DNA from: JALQUL01 sp040382935 | GTDB taxonomy: Bacteria; Pseudomonadota; Gammaproteobacteria; Burkholderiales; Burkholderiaceae_C | NCBI GenBank assembly: GCA_040382935.1 | Contig: JBEIEP010000001.1 | Location: 62,001 to 126,000, forward strand | Direction: 5' to 3' | Length of the DNA stretch: 64,000 nt | Shown here: piece by piece, positions 34,701 through 43,657 of the stretch | Position numbering within the stretch: the stretch's first letter is position 1 | How the letters are laid out: each line of letters begins with the position of its first letter | Made by a program: the position numbers and the translations under genes | Notes under the pieces: generated by a model | What the model was told of the DNA's origin: nothing | What the model saw: only the letters and a program-made list of their open reading frames with translations | Database searches by the model: none

Positions 34701-35270
34701 TTATTTCGCGGCAGACGCAGCCGGTGCTGCACCACTTGCAGCGGCAGCAGGCTCAGCAGGCGCCGCTGGCTCAGCGAACTTGGCCCCAGAGGCGTTGGCC
34801 ATGTAAACCACCGCACGGGTAACTTCGAGTTCATTGTAGGTGCCACCGGCTTGCGCACCCATAGCACCCTTGCCTTTAACGGCAGAGTTCACCAAGGTTG
34901 CCAGGCCCTGAGCAATACGGGGGGCCCAGGCAGCAGCGTCTTTCGACTTGGGGGCACCTGCTGCACCCGAGGCGTGGCAAGCAGTGCATTGGGCCTTGTA
35001 GACCTCTTCACCCGTCGCAAGTGGTTTGTTGGCATCTCCCATAGAAACTGTGCCCACCGGCTTTACCCGTTGTGCAAGTGCCACCGCCTGTGCATCAGGC
35101 GAAATCACCACTGGGGTGTAGTCGGGCTGCAGTTGGGGAGCGCTAACAAGGTAATACACCACTGCGGCCACCGCCATAATGGGTAAAAAGACCTTGATCA
35201 CGCCATCGCGCAGAGAAGAATTTGAACCGTGATCGCCGTCGGTATGGGATTCGTCGTGGGAAGTGCTCAT
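34701..35270 (-). CDS. Membrane-anchored monohaem cytochrome c (c5 type)
   Basis: The 189-residue protein has an N-terminal cytosolic stretch, one membrane segment at about residues 27-45 (VFLPIMAVAAVVYYLVSAPQ) and a periplasmic cytochrome c domain with one haem-binding CTACH, followed by the expected downstream axial methionine candidates (GKGAMGAQAGG). The ending NASGAKFAEPAAPAEPAAAASGAAPAASAAK is a low-complexity alanine/proline tail. It likely carries electrons to or from a terminal oxidase. It lies 66 bases after the cytochrome c4 gene and may share its transcript. Confidence 0.88.
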   Translation of the reverse strand: MSTSHDESHTDGDHGSNSSLRDGVIKVFLPIMAVAAVVYYLVSAPQLQPDYTPVVISPDAQAVALAQRVKPVGTVSMGDANKPLATGEEVYKAQCTACHASGAAGAPKSKDAAAWAPRIAQGLATLVNSAVKGKGAMGAQAGGTYNELEVTRAVVYMANASGAKFAEPAAPAEPAAAASGAAPAASAAK

Positions 35271-35336
35271 GAACGTGGTCTGTCAAAGAAAAAAGGATTT
35301 GGGCCATCCACCCCCTGAGGGTATGGCCCAAACAAG

Positions 35337-36026
35337 TTAACGAATGGATGCTTGAGGCACGGTACGCAAGTCGCCGTTAAGTGAGCCAATGTAATTGGCC
35401 ATCAGACGTAGCTCGCTGTTGGAATACTGTTTGGCAAACGCCGACATCACAGGATGGCTACGACCAATGTACTGATTTTTTTCGGTCTTGTAAGACTTGA
35501 GCGCCACATAAAGGTAGTCGCTGTACTGCCCTGCCAACTTGGGGTACGCGGGGTCGATAGGCTTGGCGTAGTTTGCGCCATGGCAACCCGCACATCCCGC
35601 TTTGTTGAGCAGGGCCTCAACCGCTGGCGTAGGCTTTTTATTGGGTACTTCAGCAATAACCTGCCCGTCTACCACCCCGCTGGCGCTGTAAAACGCAGCC
35701 AAATCCGCCATATCTTGGTCAGACAAACTGCCTGCAATCCCTCGCATGCTGGGGTGCTTGCGTTCGCCAGATTTATAGGCGGCTAACGCCGCCGCGAGAT
35801 ACTTTGCGTTCTGCCCGGAAATTTTGGGAACTTTGTGAACTTCTGGGAAGCTCGCCATGTAAGCGCCGATGCCGTGGCAGCCTACGCACATGGAGGCCTT
35901 GGCCTGGCCGGACGCTGCATTGCCCTTGACTTCCGCTTTGGTGTCTTGGGCAAAGGCCGTCAAGTGCCCCGTCAATGCCACTGTCGCCAGCACCATGGCC
36001 GAGAGGATTTTGAAAAATTGTTTCAT
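35337..36026 (-). CDS. Dihaem cytochrome c4-type protein
   Basis: The 229-residue product has a signal peptide (MKQFFKILSAMVLATVALTGHLTAFA) and two cytochrome c domains, with CVGCH in the first and CAGCH in the second, plus methionine ligands in each (e.g. KHPSMRGIAGSLSDQDMADLAAFY and HPVMSAFAKQYSNSELRLMANYI). This is the layout of cytochrome c4, a periplasmic electron carrier between the bc1 complex and oxidases. I start at the ATG at 36026; the frame is open 19 codons further, but only this start gives a proper signal peptide. It diverges from sco1. Confidence 0.93.
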   Translation of the reverse strand: MKQFFKILSAMVLATVALTGHLTAFAQDTKAEVKGNAASGQAKASMCVGCHGIGAYMASFPEVHKVPKISGQNAKYLAAALAAYKSGERKHPSMRGIAGSLSDQDMADLAAFYSASGVVDGQVIAEVPNKKPTPAVEALLNKAGCAGCHGANYAKPIDPAYPKLAGQYSDYLYVALKSYKTEKNQYIGRSHPVMSAFAKQYSNSELRLMANYIGSLNGDLRTVPQASIR

Positions 36027-36141
36027 TTTTCCGGATGAAGATTCGTTAGAAGAGGGGTGATAGGCGACAATTGGCTTGTGCACAGCGCCGTATTATATGG
36101 CGAGTCCGTTGCTCGTTCCCCCACTCTGTGCGGTGCCCTTC

Positions 36142-36810
36142 ATGATCTCTATTTCTTTTTTGGCCGCACCCACAGGCCCCACCCACCCACTTCACTCACG
36201 CGCATCCTCGTATCGGTGGCTCGTTTTCGGGGCCCTCGCGCTGTTGATGGCCACAGGCATAGGGTGCTCAAAAGAAACCCTGCAGTTCAAAGCCGTTGAC
36301 ATCACCGGTGCCCAATACGAACAGGCCTTTACGCCCGCTTTGGCTATGACCGACGCCGACGGCAAACCTGTTACTTTGAACCAGTTCAAAGGCAAAGTCG
36401 TGGTCCTGTTTTTCGGGTTTACGCATTGTCCGGACGCCTGCCCCACCACCTTGGCTGAGGTGGCACAGGCCAAGGCGCTATTAGGTGCTGATGGCGCAAA
36501 GGTACAGCCTATATTCGTAACGCTGGACCCACCACGCGACACCTTGGCGGTTCTGAAACCCTATGTGACCAGTTTTGGAGACGATTTTGTTGCCTTGCGC
36601 GGCTCGCCTGAACACACGGCCCAACTGGCCAAGGCGTTCAAGGTGTATTACTCGGTTGTGCCGGGCAAAACGGCTGGTAGTTACACACTCGATCACTCCA
36701 CGGGAAGCTATGTGTTTGACACCCAAGGCAGGGTGCGCTTGTACACCCGCTATGGCACCGGTGCACAGGCCTTGGCAGACGACATCAAACTGCTACTCGC
36801 CTCCAGTTAG
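36142..36810 (+). CDS. SCO1/SenC family copper chaperone (lipoprotein)
   Basis: Sco proteins deliver copper to the CuA site of cytochrome c oxidase and reduce its cysteines. The product, 222 residues from the ATG at 36142, has a hydrophobic segment ending in a lipobox-like MATGIGC, then the thioredoxin-like fold with the copper site FGFTHCPDACPTT (CxxxC) and a distal histidine in YTLDHSTGSYVFD. The start is uncertain: ATGs at 36076 and 36097 are in frame, but this choice gives the shortest N-region before the membrane segment. Its promoter faces the cytochrome c4 gene across a gap of 115 bases. Confidence 0.9.
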   Translation: MISISFLAAPTGPTHPLHSRASSYRWLVFGALALLMATGIGCSKETLQFKAVDITGAQYEQAFTPALAMTDADGKPVTLNQFKGKVVVLFFGFTHCPDACPTTLAEVAQAKALLGADGAKVQPIFVTLDPPRDTLAVLKPYVTSFGDDFVALRGSPEHTAQLAKAFKVYYSVVPGKTAGSYTLDHSTGSYVFDTQGRVRLYTRYGTGAQALADDIKLLLASS

Positions 36811-36980
36811 TCTCGGGGTGGGTCGAGTGGGTCGGTTGGATCTTTCGGTGAAGGTGCTTGTGCGCTAGTATCCTTGTCTTTTTTAAGTTCGCCACCTGGT
36901 CGGCCAGAAAACATTGTCCACCAGATAATCAAAGCCAAAATAAGCAGGGCACCCAAGGCCTCTAATAACAGTAAAGTCAA
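36807..36980 (-). CDS. Small single-pass membrane protein
   Basis: A 57-residue frame on the minus strand begins at a TTG and reads MTLLLLEALGALLILALIIWWTMFSG, a membrane segment covering about residues 3-24, followed by RPGGELKKDKD and a proline/aspartate-rich tail ending DPLDPPRD. A GGAG sits 8 bases before the TTG, and an in-frame stop lies seven codons upstream, so no ATG is available. Its stop codon (36807-36809) overlaps the sco1 stop codon on the other strand. The family is not known to me; proximity to sco1 and cytochrome genes hints at the respiratory chain, which is only inference. Confidence 0.55.
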   Translation of the reverse strand: MTLLLLEALGALLILALIIWWTMFSGRPGGELKKDKDTSAQAPSPKDPTDPLDPPRD

Positions 36981-37153
36981 TGCCAGTTCTCCATTCAGTT
37001 ACCGATTGCCAAAGCAAAAAGAGCTTGTCATGCCGTTTCGCGCCTAGCGCCTTAAGCACCCCTGATGTGCTAAAACCAAACCCCGCTTTCGGAAACGAAT
37101 TCTAGGCTTGCTGACCTGCGTCCAACCTGAATCCGCCCGCCCCACCTGTCACC

Positions 37154-38194
37154 ATGTTTGTTCGTCGCCTTGCACTCACCCCTACTGCTCCTTGGCACCC
37201 GCCCAAAGGCTTGGGTTCGACGCAAAGCGCACTCACTATCGGCAATTTTGACGGGGTACATTTGGGGCACCAAGCCATCTTAGACCATCTGCGCAAAATC
37301 GGTCAGGCGCGTGGTTTATGCACGGCGGCCATGACGTTCGAACCCCATCCCAGGGACTATTTTGCCCTCGCCACGTCTCAGCCAGACACAGCCCCTGCAC
37401 GAATTCTCACTTTGAGAGACAAACTGTCGAGGCTGCAATCGGCGGGACTGGATATGTGTGCCCTTTTGCGCTTTAACAAGGCCACTGCCACCTTAACGGC
37501 AGAGCAGTTTATTGAAGACTTGTTGGTAAAACAATTGCGTGTGAAGTACTTGTTGGTGGGTGACGATTTTCGATTTGGCGCACAGCGTCGAGGTGATTTT
37601 TCCATGCTGGTGCAGGCCGGGGCACATTGGGGTTTTGAGGTTGAGCAAGTGCAAAGCGTAGAGGTGCGGGGACAAAGGGTGTCGAGTTCGCTCGTGCGCC
37701 AGGCCCTGCAAAATTCCGATCTGGCAGAGGCAGGCGCTCTGATGGGCCAACCCTACAGCGTTTCAGGGCACGTCATACACGGGCGCAAGCTGGGCCGCGA
37801 GTTGGGGTTTCGCACCCTTAATTTGCGCTTTGCACACAACAAGCCGGCCTGCAGTGGCATATTTGTGGTTCAAGTGCATGGACTGGTGGAAGGCCACGCC
37901 CTACAAGGGGTGGCCAATTTTGGCGTGAGGCCTTCCCTAGACCCCTCGGACGTTAACGGCGGGCGCGTGCTGCTTGAAACCCATGTGCTGGACTGGCCAG
38001 CCCATTTCGGAGCCAACCACGCCTACGGTAAAATCATCAGTGTGGATCTATTGCAAAAATTACACGACGAGTTGCGCTACGACAGTCTTGACGCCCTGAT
38101 CAAGGGGATAGAAAAAGACTGCTTGGACGCACGCGCGTTTTTTCTGGCCCACCCCGCGCAAACGCGGCGGCAAACCACGCGCGACCGAATTTGA
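37154..38194 (+). CDS. ribF: Bifunctional riboflavin kinase/FAD synthetase
   Basis: RibF makes FMN from riboflavin and FAD from FMN. The 346 residues contain the N-terminal adenylyltransferase domain with SALTIGNFDGVHLGHQAIL (HxGH-type nucleotide site), TFEPHPRDYF, LLVGDDFRFGAQRRGDF and the C-terminal kinase domain with GRELGFRTLNLRF, GVANFGVRPS and ETHVLDW. Length is usual for the bifunctional enzyme. It lies 133 bases upstream of ileS on the same strand; ribF-ileS-lspA is a common proteobacterial order. No FMN riboswitch was seen upstream. Confidence 0.96.
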   Translation: MFVRRLALTPTAPWHPPKGLGSTQSALTIGNFDGVHLGHQAILDHLRKIGQARGLCTAAMTFEPHPRDYFALATSQPDTAPARILTLRDKLSRLQSAGLDMCALLRFNKATATLTAEQFIEDLLVKQLRVKYLLVGDDFRFGAQRRGDFSMLVQAGAHWGFEVEQVQSVEVRGQRVSSSLVRQALQNSDLAEAGALMGQPYSVSGHVIHGRKLGRELGFRTLNLRFAHNKPACSGIFVVQVHGLVEGHALQGVANFGVRPSLDPSDVNGGRVLLETHVLDWPAHFGANHAYGKIISVDLLQKLHDELRYDSLDALIKGIEKDCLDARAFFLAHPAQTRRQTTRDRI

Positions 38195-38327
38195 CCCGCG
38201 GCCGCCAATAGCGGCCTCACCCCCTGGTGTCGGCCCAACGCCGCTGCCCATGCCTTTAGTTTCCCTGTTTGTGGCTCGATGATTGTTCAACAGAGCCCCT
38301 TTACTGAACCCTTACCTTTTCAACACC

Positions 38328-41159
38328 ATGGCTGATCAAGTTTCTGACTACCGTAGCACCCTGAATCTGCCGGACACGCCCTTCCCCATGCGCGGTGATT
38401 TGCCCAAACGTGAACCCGCGTGGGCCCAAGCCTGGGACGAGCAAGGCCTGTACCAACGCCTGCGTGATGCGCGTGTGCACGCGCCCAAATTTATTCTGCA
38501 CGACGGCCCTCCCTACGCTAATGGCCCCATTCACATTGGCCACGCGGTCAACAAAATCCTCAAAGACATGATCGTGAAATCGCGGCAGTTGGAAGGGTTT
38601 GACGCGCAATACATTCCAGGCTGGGACTGCCACGGCCTACCTATTGAAAACGCGATTGAAAAGCTATATGGCCGAAAACTACCACGGGATGAAATGCAGT
38701 CCAAAAGCCGCGCCTTTGCCACTGAGCAAATTGGGCAGCAAATGGCCGACTTCAAACGCCTTGGCGTACTGGGGCAGTGGGACAAGCCCTACAAAACCAT
38801 GGACTTTGCCACCGAGGCCAATGAGATCCGCGCCTTCAAGCGCGTGATGGAACGTGGCTTTGTCTACCGTGGCCTTAAACCCGTGTATTGGTGTTTTGAT
38901 TGTGGATCTTCGCTGGCCGAATTTGAAATCGAATACGCCGAGAAAAAATCGCAAACCCTGGATGTAGGCTTTTTATGTGCCCAGCCCGAACAGCTGGCGC
39001 AGGCTTTTGGGTTGGAGCCCCTCAATCAGCCAGCATTTGCGGTGATCTGGACCACCACTGCTTGGACAATCCCCGCCAACCAAGCGCTTAACCTCAACCC
39101 CGAGCTGGACTACGCACTGGTACAAACCGAACGCGGCTTGTTGGTACTGGCCCAATCGCGCGTGGCCGACTGCATGCAAAGGTTTGGGTTAACAGGCAAC
39201 ACACTGGCCGTTTGTAAAGGCAAAGCCTTGGGCGGCATCACCTTTCACCACCCCCTGGCGCAGGTGCATGAGGGCTACCAACGTGTAAGCCCCGTGTATT
39301 TGGCCGACTACGCCACCGATGCCGATGGCACGGGTATCGTTCATTCTGCCCCCGCCTATGGGGTAGAAGACTTCAACAATTGCGTGGCGCACGGCATGAA
39401 GGTGGACGACATCCTCAACCCGGTCATGGGTAATGGGCAGTACCACGCCGATTTGGCCTTGTTTGGCGGCATGAACATCTGGAAGGCCTGCCCCACCATC
39501 ATTGACACGCTCAAAGCCAACGACCGCCTGTTTGCCACCACCACCATTGAGCACAGCTACCCCCACTGCTGGCGGCACAAAACCCCTGTGATTTACCGCG
39601 CCGCCGCACAGTGGTTTGTGCGTATGGACGAGGGCGAAGGCGTGTTCACCCAAGACAAGGCCCCGGCCCCGCTGCGCGAGCTGGCCTTGGCCGCGATTAA
39701 CGAAACGGCCTTTTACCCGGAAAACGGCAAAGGCCGCCTGCGTGACATGATTGCCAACCGGCCCGACTGGTGCATCAGTCGCCAGCGCAGTTGGGGCGTG
39801 CCCTTGCCATTTTTATTGCGCAAAGACACCGGCGAGTTACACCCTCGCACCCCCGCTTTGTTAGACCTGGCGGCTTCCATCGTTGAGCAGGGCGGCATAG
39901 AAGCTTGGAGCAAAATTACCGTCGAAGAAGTCTTGGGCACTGAGGAGGCCCCGCACTACACCAAAAGCACCGATATTTTGGAGGTGTGGTTTGACTCGGG
40001 CACCACCCACACCACGGTGCTTAAAGGCTCACACGACGGCCATGCACACGCCAGTGGTCCTGAGGCCGACCTCTACCTGGAAGGCCACGACCAACACCGG
40101 GGCTGGTTCCACAGCTCGCTGCTCACAGCCGCTGCCATGTATGGCCGCGCACCCTACCGCGGCCTGCTGACCCACGGGTTTACCGTGGACGGCAAAGGCC
40201 GCAAAATGAGCAAAAGCCTGGGCAATGTGATCGCTCCACAGCAGGTCAGCGACAAAATGGGCGCTGAGATTATTCGCCTGTGGTGCGCCGCTACCGATTA
40301 CTCGGGCGACCTGGGCATTGACGACAAAATCTTGGCCCGGGTGGTGGACACCTACCGGCGCATTCGCAACACCATGAAGTTTTTGCTGGCCAACGTCAGC
40401 GACTTTGACCCCACTCGCGACGCGGTACCCTATGCCGACCTGCTGGAGGTAGACCGCTACGCCCTGGCCCGTACCGCAGAGCTACAAGGGCAAATTCTGG
40501 CCCATTACAAGGTGTACGAGTTCCACCCGGTGGTGGCCAAGTTGCAGATTTTTTGCAGCGAAGATTTGGGTGCGTTTTATCTGGACGTACTCAAAGACCG
40601 GCTCTACACCACCCAGGCCAACTCGCTGGCAAGGCGTAGCGCACAAACGGCGTTGCACCAAATTACCCACGCCATGCTGCGCTGGATGGCCCCGTTTCTG
40701 AGTTTTACTGCCGAAGAGGCCTGGGCCTTGTTTGGACATTCAGAGTCCATCTTTTTTGAGACCTTCGTGGCGTTTGAACCGCCCGACCCGCAACTGCTGA
40801 GCAAGTGGGCGCGCCTGCGCGAAATACGCGAGATGGCCAACCGTGAGATTGAGGCGCTTAGGGTGGAAGGCCAGGTCGGCGCTTCGTTGCAGGCCAGCGT
40901 CCACATTACTGCGCCCGCAAACGACCTAGCGCTCCTGCAAAGCCTGAGCGATGAGCTGAAGTTTGCATTAATCACCTCTGCAGCCTCTCTTGCGATGGGT
41001 GATGAATTGGTGGTGCAAGCCAGCGTGGCCGTAGGCACCAAATGCGAGCGCTGCTGGCACTACGAAACCGACGTCGGGGCGCACGCCGATCACCCCGGTC
41101 TTTGCGGACGATGCCACAGCAATTTATTAGGTTCGGGCGAGGAGCGCCGTTATGTCTAA
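38328..41159 (+). CDS. ileS: Isoleucyl-tRNA synthetase
   Basis: IleS charges tRNA-Ile and edits misactivated valine. The 943-residue class I enzyme has HIGH at residues 69-72, a large CP1 editing domain (from about 200 to 390, with WTTTAWTIPANQALNLNP), KMSKS at 626-630 and a C-terminal zinc-binding region CERCWHY...CGRCHSN. The start MADQVSDYRSTLNLPDTPFPMRG at the ATG at 38328 matches the family; an upstream ATG at 38283 would add an odd leader. The 3' end overlaps lspA by eight bases, indicating translational coupling. Confidence 0.98.
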   Translation: MADQVSDYRSTLNLPDTPFPMRGDLPKREPAWAQAWDEQGLYQRLRDARVHAPKFILHDGPPYANGPIHIGHAVNKILKDMIVKSRQLEGFDAQYIPGWDCHGLPIENAIEKLYGRKLPRDEMQSKSRAFATEQIGQQMADFKRLGVLGQWDKPYKTMDFATEANEIRAFKRVMERGFVYRGLKPVYWCFDCGSSLAEFEIEYAEKKSQTLDVGFLCAQPEQLAQAFGLEPLNQPAFAVIWTTTAWTIPANQALNLNPELDYALVQTERGLLVLAQSRVADCMQRFGLTGNTLAVCKGKALGGITFHHPLAQVHEGYQRVSPVYLADYATDADGTGIVHSAPAYGVEDFNNCVAHGMKVDDILNPVMGNGQYHADLALFGGMNIWKACPTIIDTLKANDRLFATTTIEHSYPHCWRHKTPVIYRAAAQWFVRMDEGEGVFTQDKAPAPLRELALAAINETAFYPENGKGRLRDMIANRPDWCISRQRSWGVPLPFLLRKDTGELHPRTPALLDLAASIVEQGGIEAWSKITVEEVLGTEEAPHYTKSTDILEVWFDSGTTHTTVLKGSHDGHAHASGPEADLYLEGHDQHRGWFHSSLLTAAAMYGRAPYRGLLTHGFTVDGKGRKMSKSLGNVIAPQQVSDKMGAEIIRLWCAATDYSGDLGIDDKILARVVDTYRRIRNTMKFLLANVSDFDPTRDAVPYADLLEVDRYALARTAELQGQILAHYKVYEFHPVVAKLQIFCSEDLGAFYLDVLKDRLYTTQANSLARRSAQTALHQITHAMLRWMAPFLSFTAEEAWALFGHSESIFFETFVAFEPPDPQLLSKWARLREIREMANREIEALRVEGQVGASLQASVHITAPANDLALLQSLSDELKFALITSAASLAMGDELVVQASVAVGTKCERCWHYETDVGAHADHPGLCGRCHSNLLGSGEERRYV

Positions 41160-41715
41160 CCCAACGAGCACGACTTCGCCTTCTGTCGCCGAAGGCAAGC
41201 TGGCCCAGCACCCGTCTGTGTCCAAGTGGTGGGGCTTGGCCTTGGTCATATTGACCGTGGACCAGCTCACCAAGTGGGCCATCGTGAGCCACTTTACGCT
41301 TTATGAAAGCCTCACCCTGACGTCCTATTTCAACCTCGTTCGGGTGCACAACACAGGGGCCGCATTTTCGTTTCTATCCGAGGCAGGCGGTTGGCAACGA
41401 TGGTTTCTTTCGGGCATTGCGGTAGCTGCTATCGGCTTCATGGGGTGGATGCTCCGTGGCGCTCGCGGCAATACGCCCATTTGCCTGGCACTGGCGATGA
41501 TTTTGGGCGGTGCTATAGGCAATCTCGTAGACCGTTTGTTGTTTGGCTATGTGGTCGACTTCCTGCAGTTTCATTGGTCTTTCTTGGAAGTGCTTTTCAG
41601 AGGGGGTTACTTCCCTTCTTTCAATGTGGCCGATAGCGCCATTTCAGTGGGCGCCGTGCTACTGCTTTGGTCTGAATTTTTTGGGCCCAAACCGGCCACC
41701 AAAACCACCGACTAG
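41152..41715 (+). CDS. lspA: Lipoprotein signal peptidase (SPase II)
   Basis: LspA cleaves signal peptides of prolipoproteins in the inner membrane. The 187-residue protein shows four membrane segments and the catalytic aspartates in NLVDRLLFGYVVDFLQFHW and FPSFNVADSAISVGA. The N-terminus has a short extra polar stretch before WWGLALVILTVDQLTKWA. It overlaps ileS by eight bases, the frequent ileS-lspA pairing. It ends 20 bases before a convergent Nudix gene. Confidence 0.97.
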   Translation: MSNPTSTTSPSVAEGKLAQHPSVSKWWGLALVILTVDQLTKWAIVSHFTLYESLTLTSYFNLVRVHNTGAAFSFLSEAGGWQRWFLSGIAVAAIGFMGWMLRGARGNTPICLALAMILGGAIGNLVDRLLFGYVVDFLQFHWSFLEVLFRGGYFPSFNVADSAISVGAVLLLWSEFFGPKPATKTTD

Positions 41716-41735
41716 CTGCGCTTGCCTGAGGCCTG

Positions 41736-42554
41736 CTATAACGCCAGCGCCTGCGCCAAGATCAAGCTGGCCTCCAGCGTGTAGTCACCCGCGATTAACC
41801 CATTGAGTACCTGTTGGCGTGTCAGGCAGGCGAACTGCTGCACCTCGCCGTCTTGGTTGTTGGGGATCACGCCCTGGGACAAGGTGATGTGGTACCAATG
41901 GGCGCGCTCAATAAGGTAGGCGCCAGGGCCGTCAGGGCTGGGGCGTTGTTGTTGAACAATGCCCCCAAACACCGGTGGGGGCAAGGTTTCAAGCCGTAGA
42001 CCCGCCTCCTCCCAGGTCTCGCGCACCAACGCCGACAGAACGGTATCTTCTGCGCTGACCATCCCCCCCATCAAGGTGTCCCATAGACCTGGATCGGTGG
42101 CCTTGGTCAAGGCGCGTTGCTGCACCCACAATTGCCCCTCGTGGCTCCAGCCCACCAGGTGTACCGCCTCTGTCGCGATGCCTAAAACCCGTGTAACGCC
42201 TCGCTCAACAACCGCCATACGTTCGCCATTGGTGTCGCACACCGCCAGCATCTCATTGCGCCACCCACCCGTCAATTGCCCCTGGCGCAGAGCCTGGGCC
42301 AATTGGGCCAAACCGGTTGACAAATCAGGGGCCACCAAATGAATTGCCCCATGGTTGAGGTCACCACCAACGCCACTTTCGGGCTGCAAGACTAGCAGAC
42401 CCGCGGCACCGACGTCAGACAAAAGTTGTTGGGCCAAGCGCAACACTGCGGGCTCCATAGACCCAAAGGTTTGACCCCCAAACTGCAAGGGCAGGCGCGC
42501 CTGCGAAGGTGGGCGCAGGGCCGCTTGCTCAAGTCGTTGCCGCCAATCCATCAA
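41736..42554 (-). CDS. Nudix hydrolase with DUF4743 domain
   Basis: The 272-residue protein has the full Nudix box GGMVSAEDTVLSALVRETWEEAGL in its second half (around residue 168-191) and an N-terminal DUF4743-type domain (from about 25 to 120) also found in eukaryotic TPK1-like Nudix proteins. Nudix enzymes cut nucleoside-diphosphate linked compounds. The substrate cannot be deduced. The four-base gap to the quinone oxidoreductase gene upstream suggests one operon. Confidence 0.9.
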   Translation of the reverse strand: MMDWRQRLEQAALRPPSQARLPLQFGGQTFGSMEPAVLRLAQQLLSDVGAAGLLVLQPESGVGGDLNHGAIHLVAPDLSTGLAQLAQALRQGQLTGGWRNEMLAVCDTNGERMAVVERGVTRVLGIATEAVHLVGWSHEGQLWVQQRALTKATDPGLWDTLMGGMVSAEDTVLSALVRETWEEAGLRLETLPPPVFGGIVQQQRPSPDGPGAYLIERAHWYHITLSQGVIPNNQDGEVQQFACLTRQQVLNGLIAGDYTLEASLILAQALAL

Positions 42555-42558
42555 CCAC

Positions 42559-43548
42559 CTACAGAGTCAATACCGTACAGCCCGTGGTTTGCCTGGCCTC
42601 CAAGGCGCGATGGGCTTGCTGCACGTCTTCTAAGGCAAAGCTTTGGTCGATTCGAATTTTCACCGCACCAGAGACCACAACACCAAATAAATCGTCGGCC
42701 ATTTCTTGGGTGACTTCGCGCGTAGAAATGTGGCTAAACAGCGTCTGGCGTGTGACAAACAGCGACCCTTTAGGGCCTAGGATGCCGGGCGAAAATGGCG
42801 CGACCGGCCCCGAGGCATTGCCAAAACTCACCATCAATCCAAAGGGTGAAAGGCAATCCAGCGATTTTTCAAAGGTGTCTTTTCCCACCGAGTCGTAAAC
42901 CACTTTGACGCCCTTGTCGCCAGTAATGTCACGCACGCGCGCAACGAAATCTTCGCTCCGGTAGTTGATGGCATAGGCGGCGCCGTGGGCCAGCGCCAAC
43001 TCGCATTTTTCAGCAGAACCTGCGGTGGCAATTAAGCGCAGACCCAGCGCCTTGGCCCACTGGCAGGCAATCAAACCCACCCCGCCGGCGGCGGCGTGAA
43101 ACACCACAAAATCGCCCGCCTTGAGACCGCCCTGGGGCAGGGTGCGTTTGAGCAAATACTGCGCGGTGAGTCCTTTGAGCATCATGGCCGCGCCTGTCTC
43201 AAACGAAATCGCATCGGGCAATTTGCACACACAGGTGGCAGGCATGAGGCGCTCATCGCAATAGCTGCCCGGTGGCCCGCTGGCGTAGGCCACGCGGTCG
43301 CCCACGGCAAGATGTGTAACGCCCTCACCCACCGCCTGTACCACCCCCGAACCCTCCATCCCCAGCGTGGCAGGCAGGTTCAAGGGGTAGAGGCCCGTGC
43401 GATGGTACACATCAATAAAATTAAGCCCTACAGCCTTGTGCTGAACCCGTATTTGGCCCGGACCCGGTTCACCCACCTCTGCCATTGCCAGAACAAGTTC
43501 TTCCGGTCCACCGGGCTTTTGAATTTGAACCACACGTGATTGAGTCAT
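42559..43548 (-). CDS. NADPH:quinone reductase / zeta-crystallin-like oxidoreductase
   Basis: The 329-residue medium-chain dehydrogenase lacks the zinc cysteines of alcohol dehydrogenases and matches quinone oxidoreductase (QorA) proteins: VGLNFIDVYHRTGLYP, LGMEGSGVVQAVGEGVTHLAVGDRVAYA, MLKGLTAQYLLKRT and the NADPH motif VHAAAGGVGLIACQWAKALG. It would reduce quinones or similar carbonyl compounds with NADPH. It probably shares a transcript with the Nudix gene downstream, and is separated from the next upstream gene (EamA) by 109 bases. Confidence 0.92.
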   Translation of the reverse strand: MTQSRVVQIQKPGGPEELVLAMAEVGEPGPGQIRVQHKAVGLNFIDVYHRTGLYPLNLPATLGMEGSGVVQAVGEGVTHLAVGDRVAYASGPPGSYCDERLMPATCVCKLPDAISFETGAAMMLKGLTAQYLLKRTLPQGGLKAGDFVVFHAAAGGVGLIACQWAKALGLRLIATAGSAEKCELALAHGAAYAINYRSEDFVARVRDITGDKGVKVVYDSVGKDTFEKSLDCLSPFGLMVSFGNASGPVAPFSPGILGPKGSLFVTRQTLFSHISTREVTQEMADDLFGVVVSGAVKIRIDQSFALEDVQQAHRALEARQTTGCTVLTL

Positions 43549-43657
43549 GATGAGACACTCCTAAAAAAAATAACGACAACCGCCTTTGGCTGGTTTCAAC
43601 GGCGCTGGCCTAAAGCATATCGCCAGATACCGTCGGATTTAGGCCTCGGGACACCAT

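Noticed and set aside
37021..37153. FMN riboswitch upstream of ribF
   Set aside because: The conserved RFN-element blocks are not visible; the gap is short and mostly unstructured.
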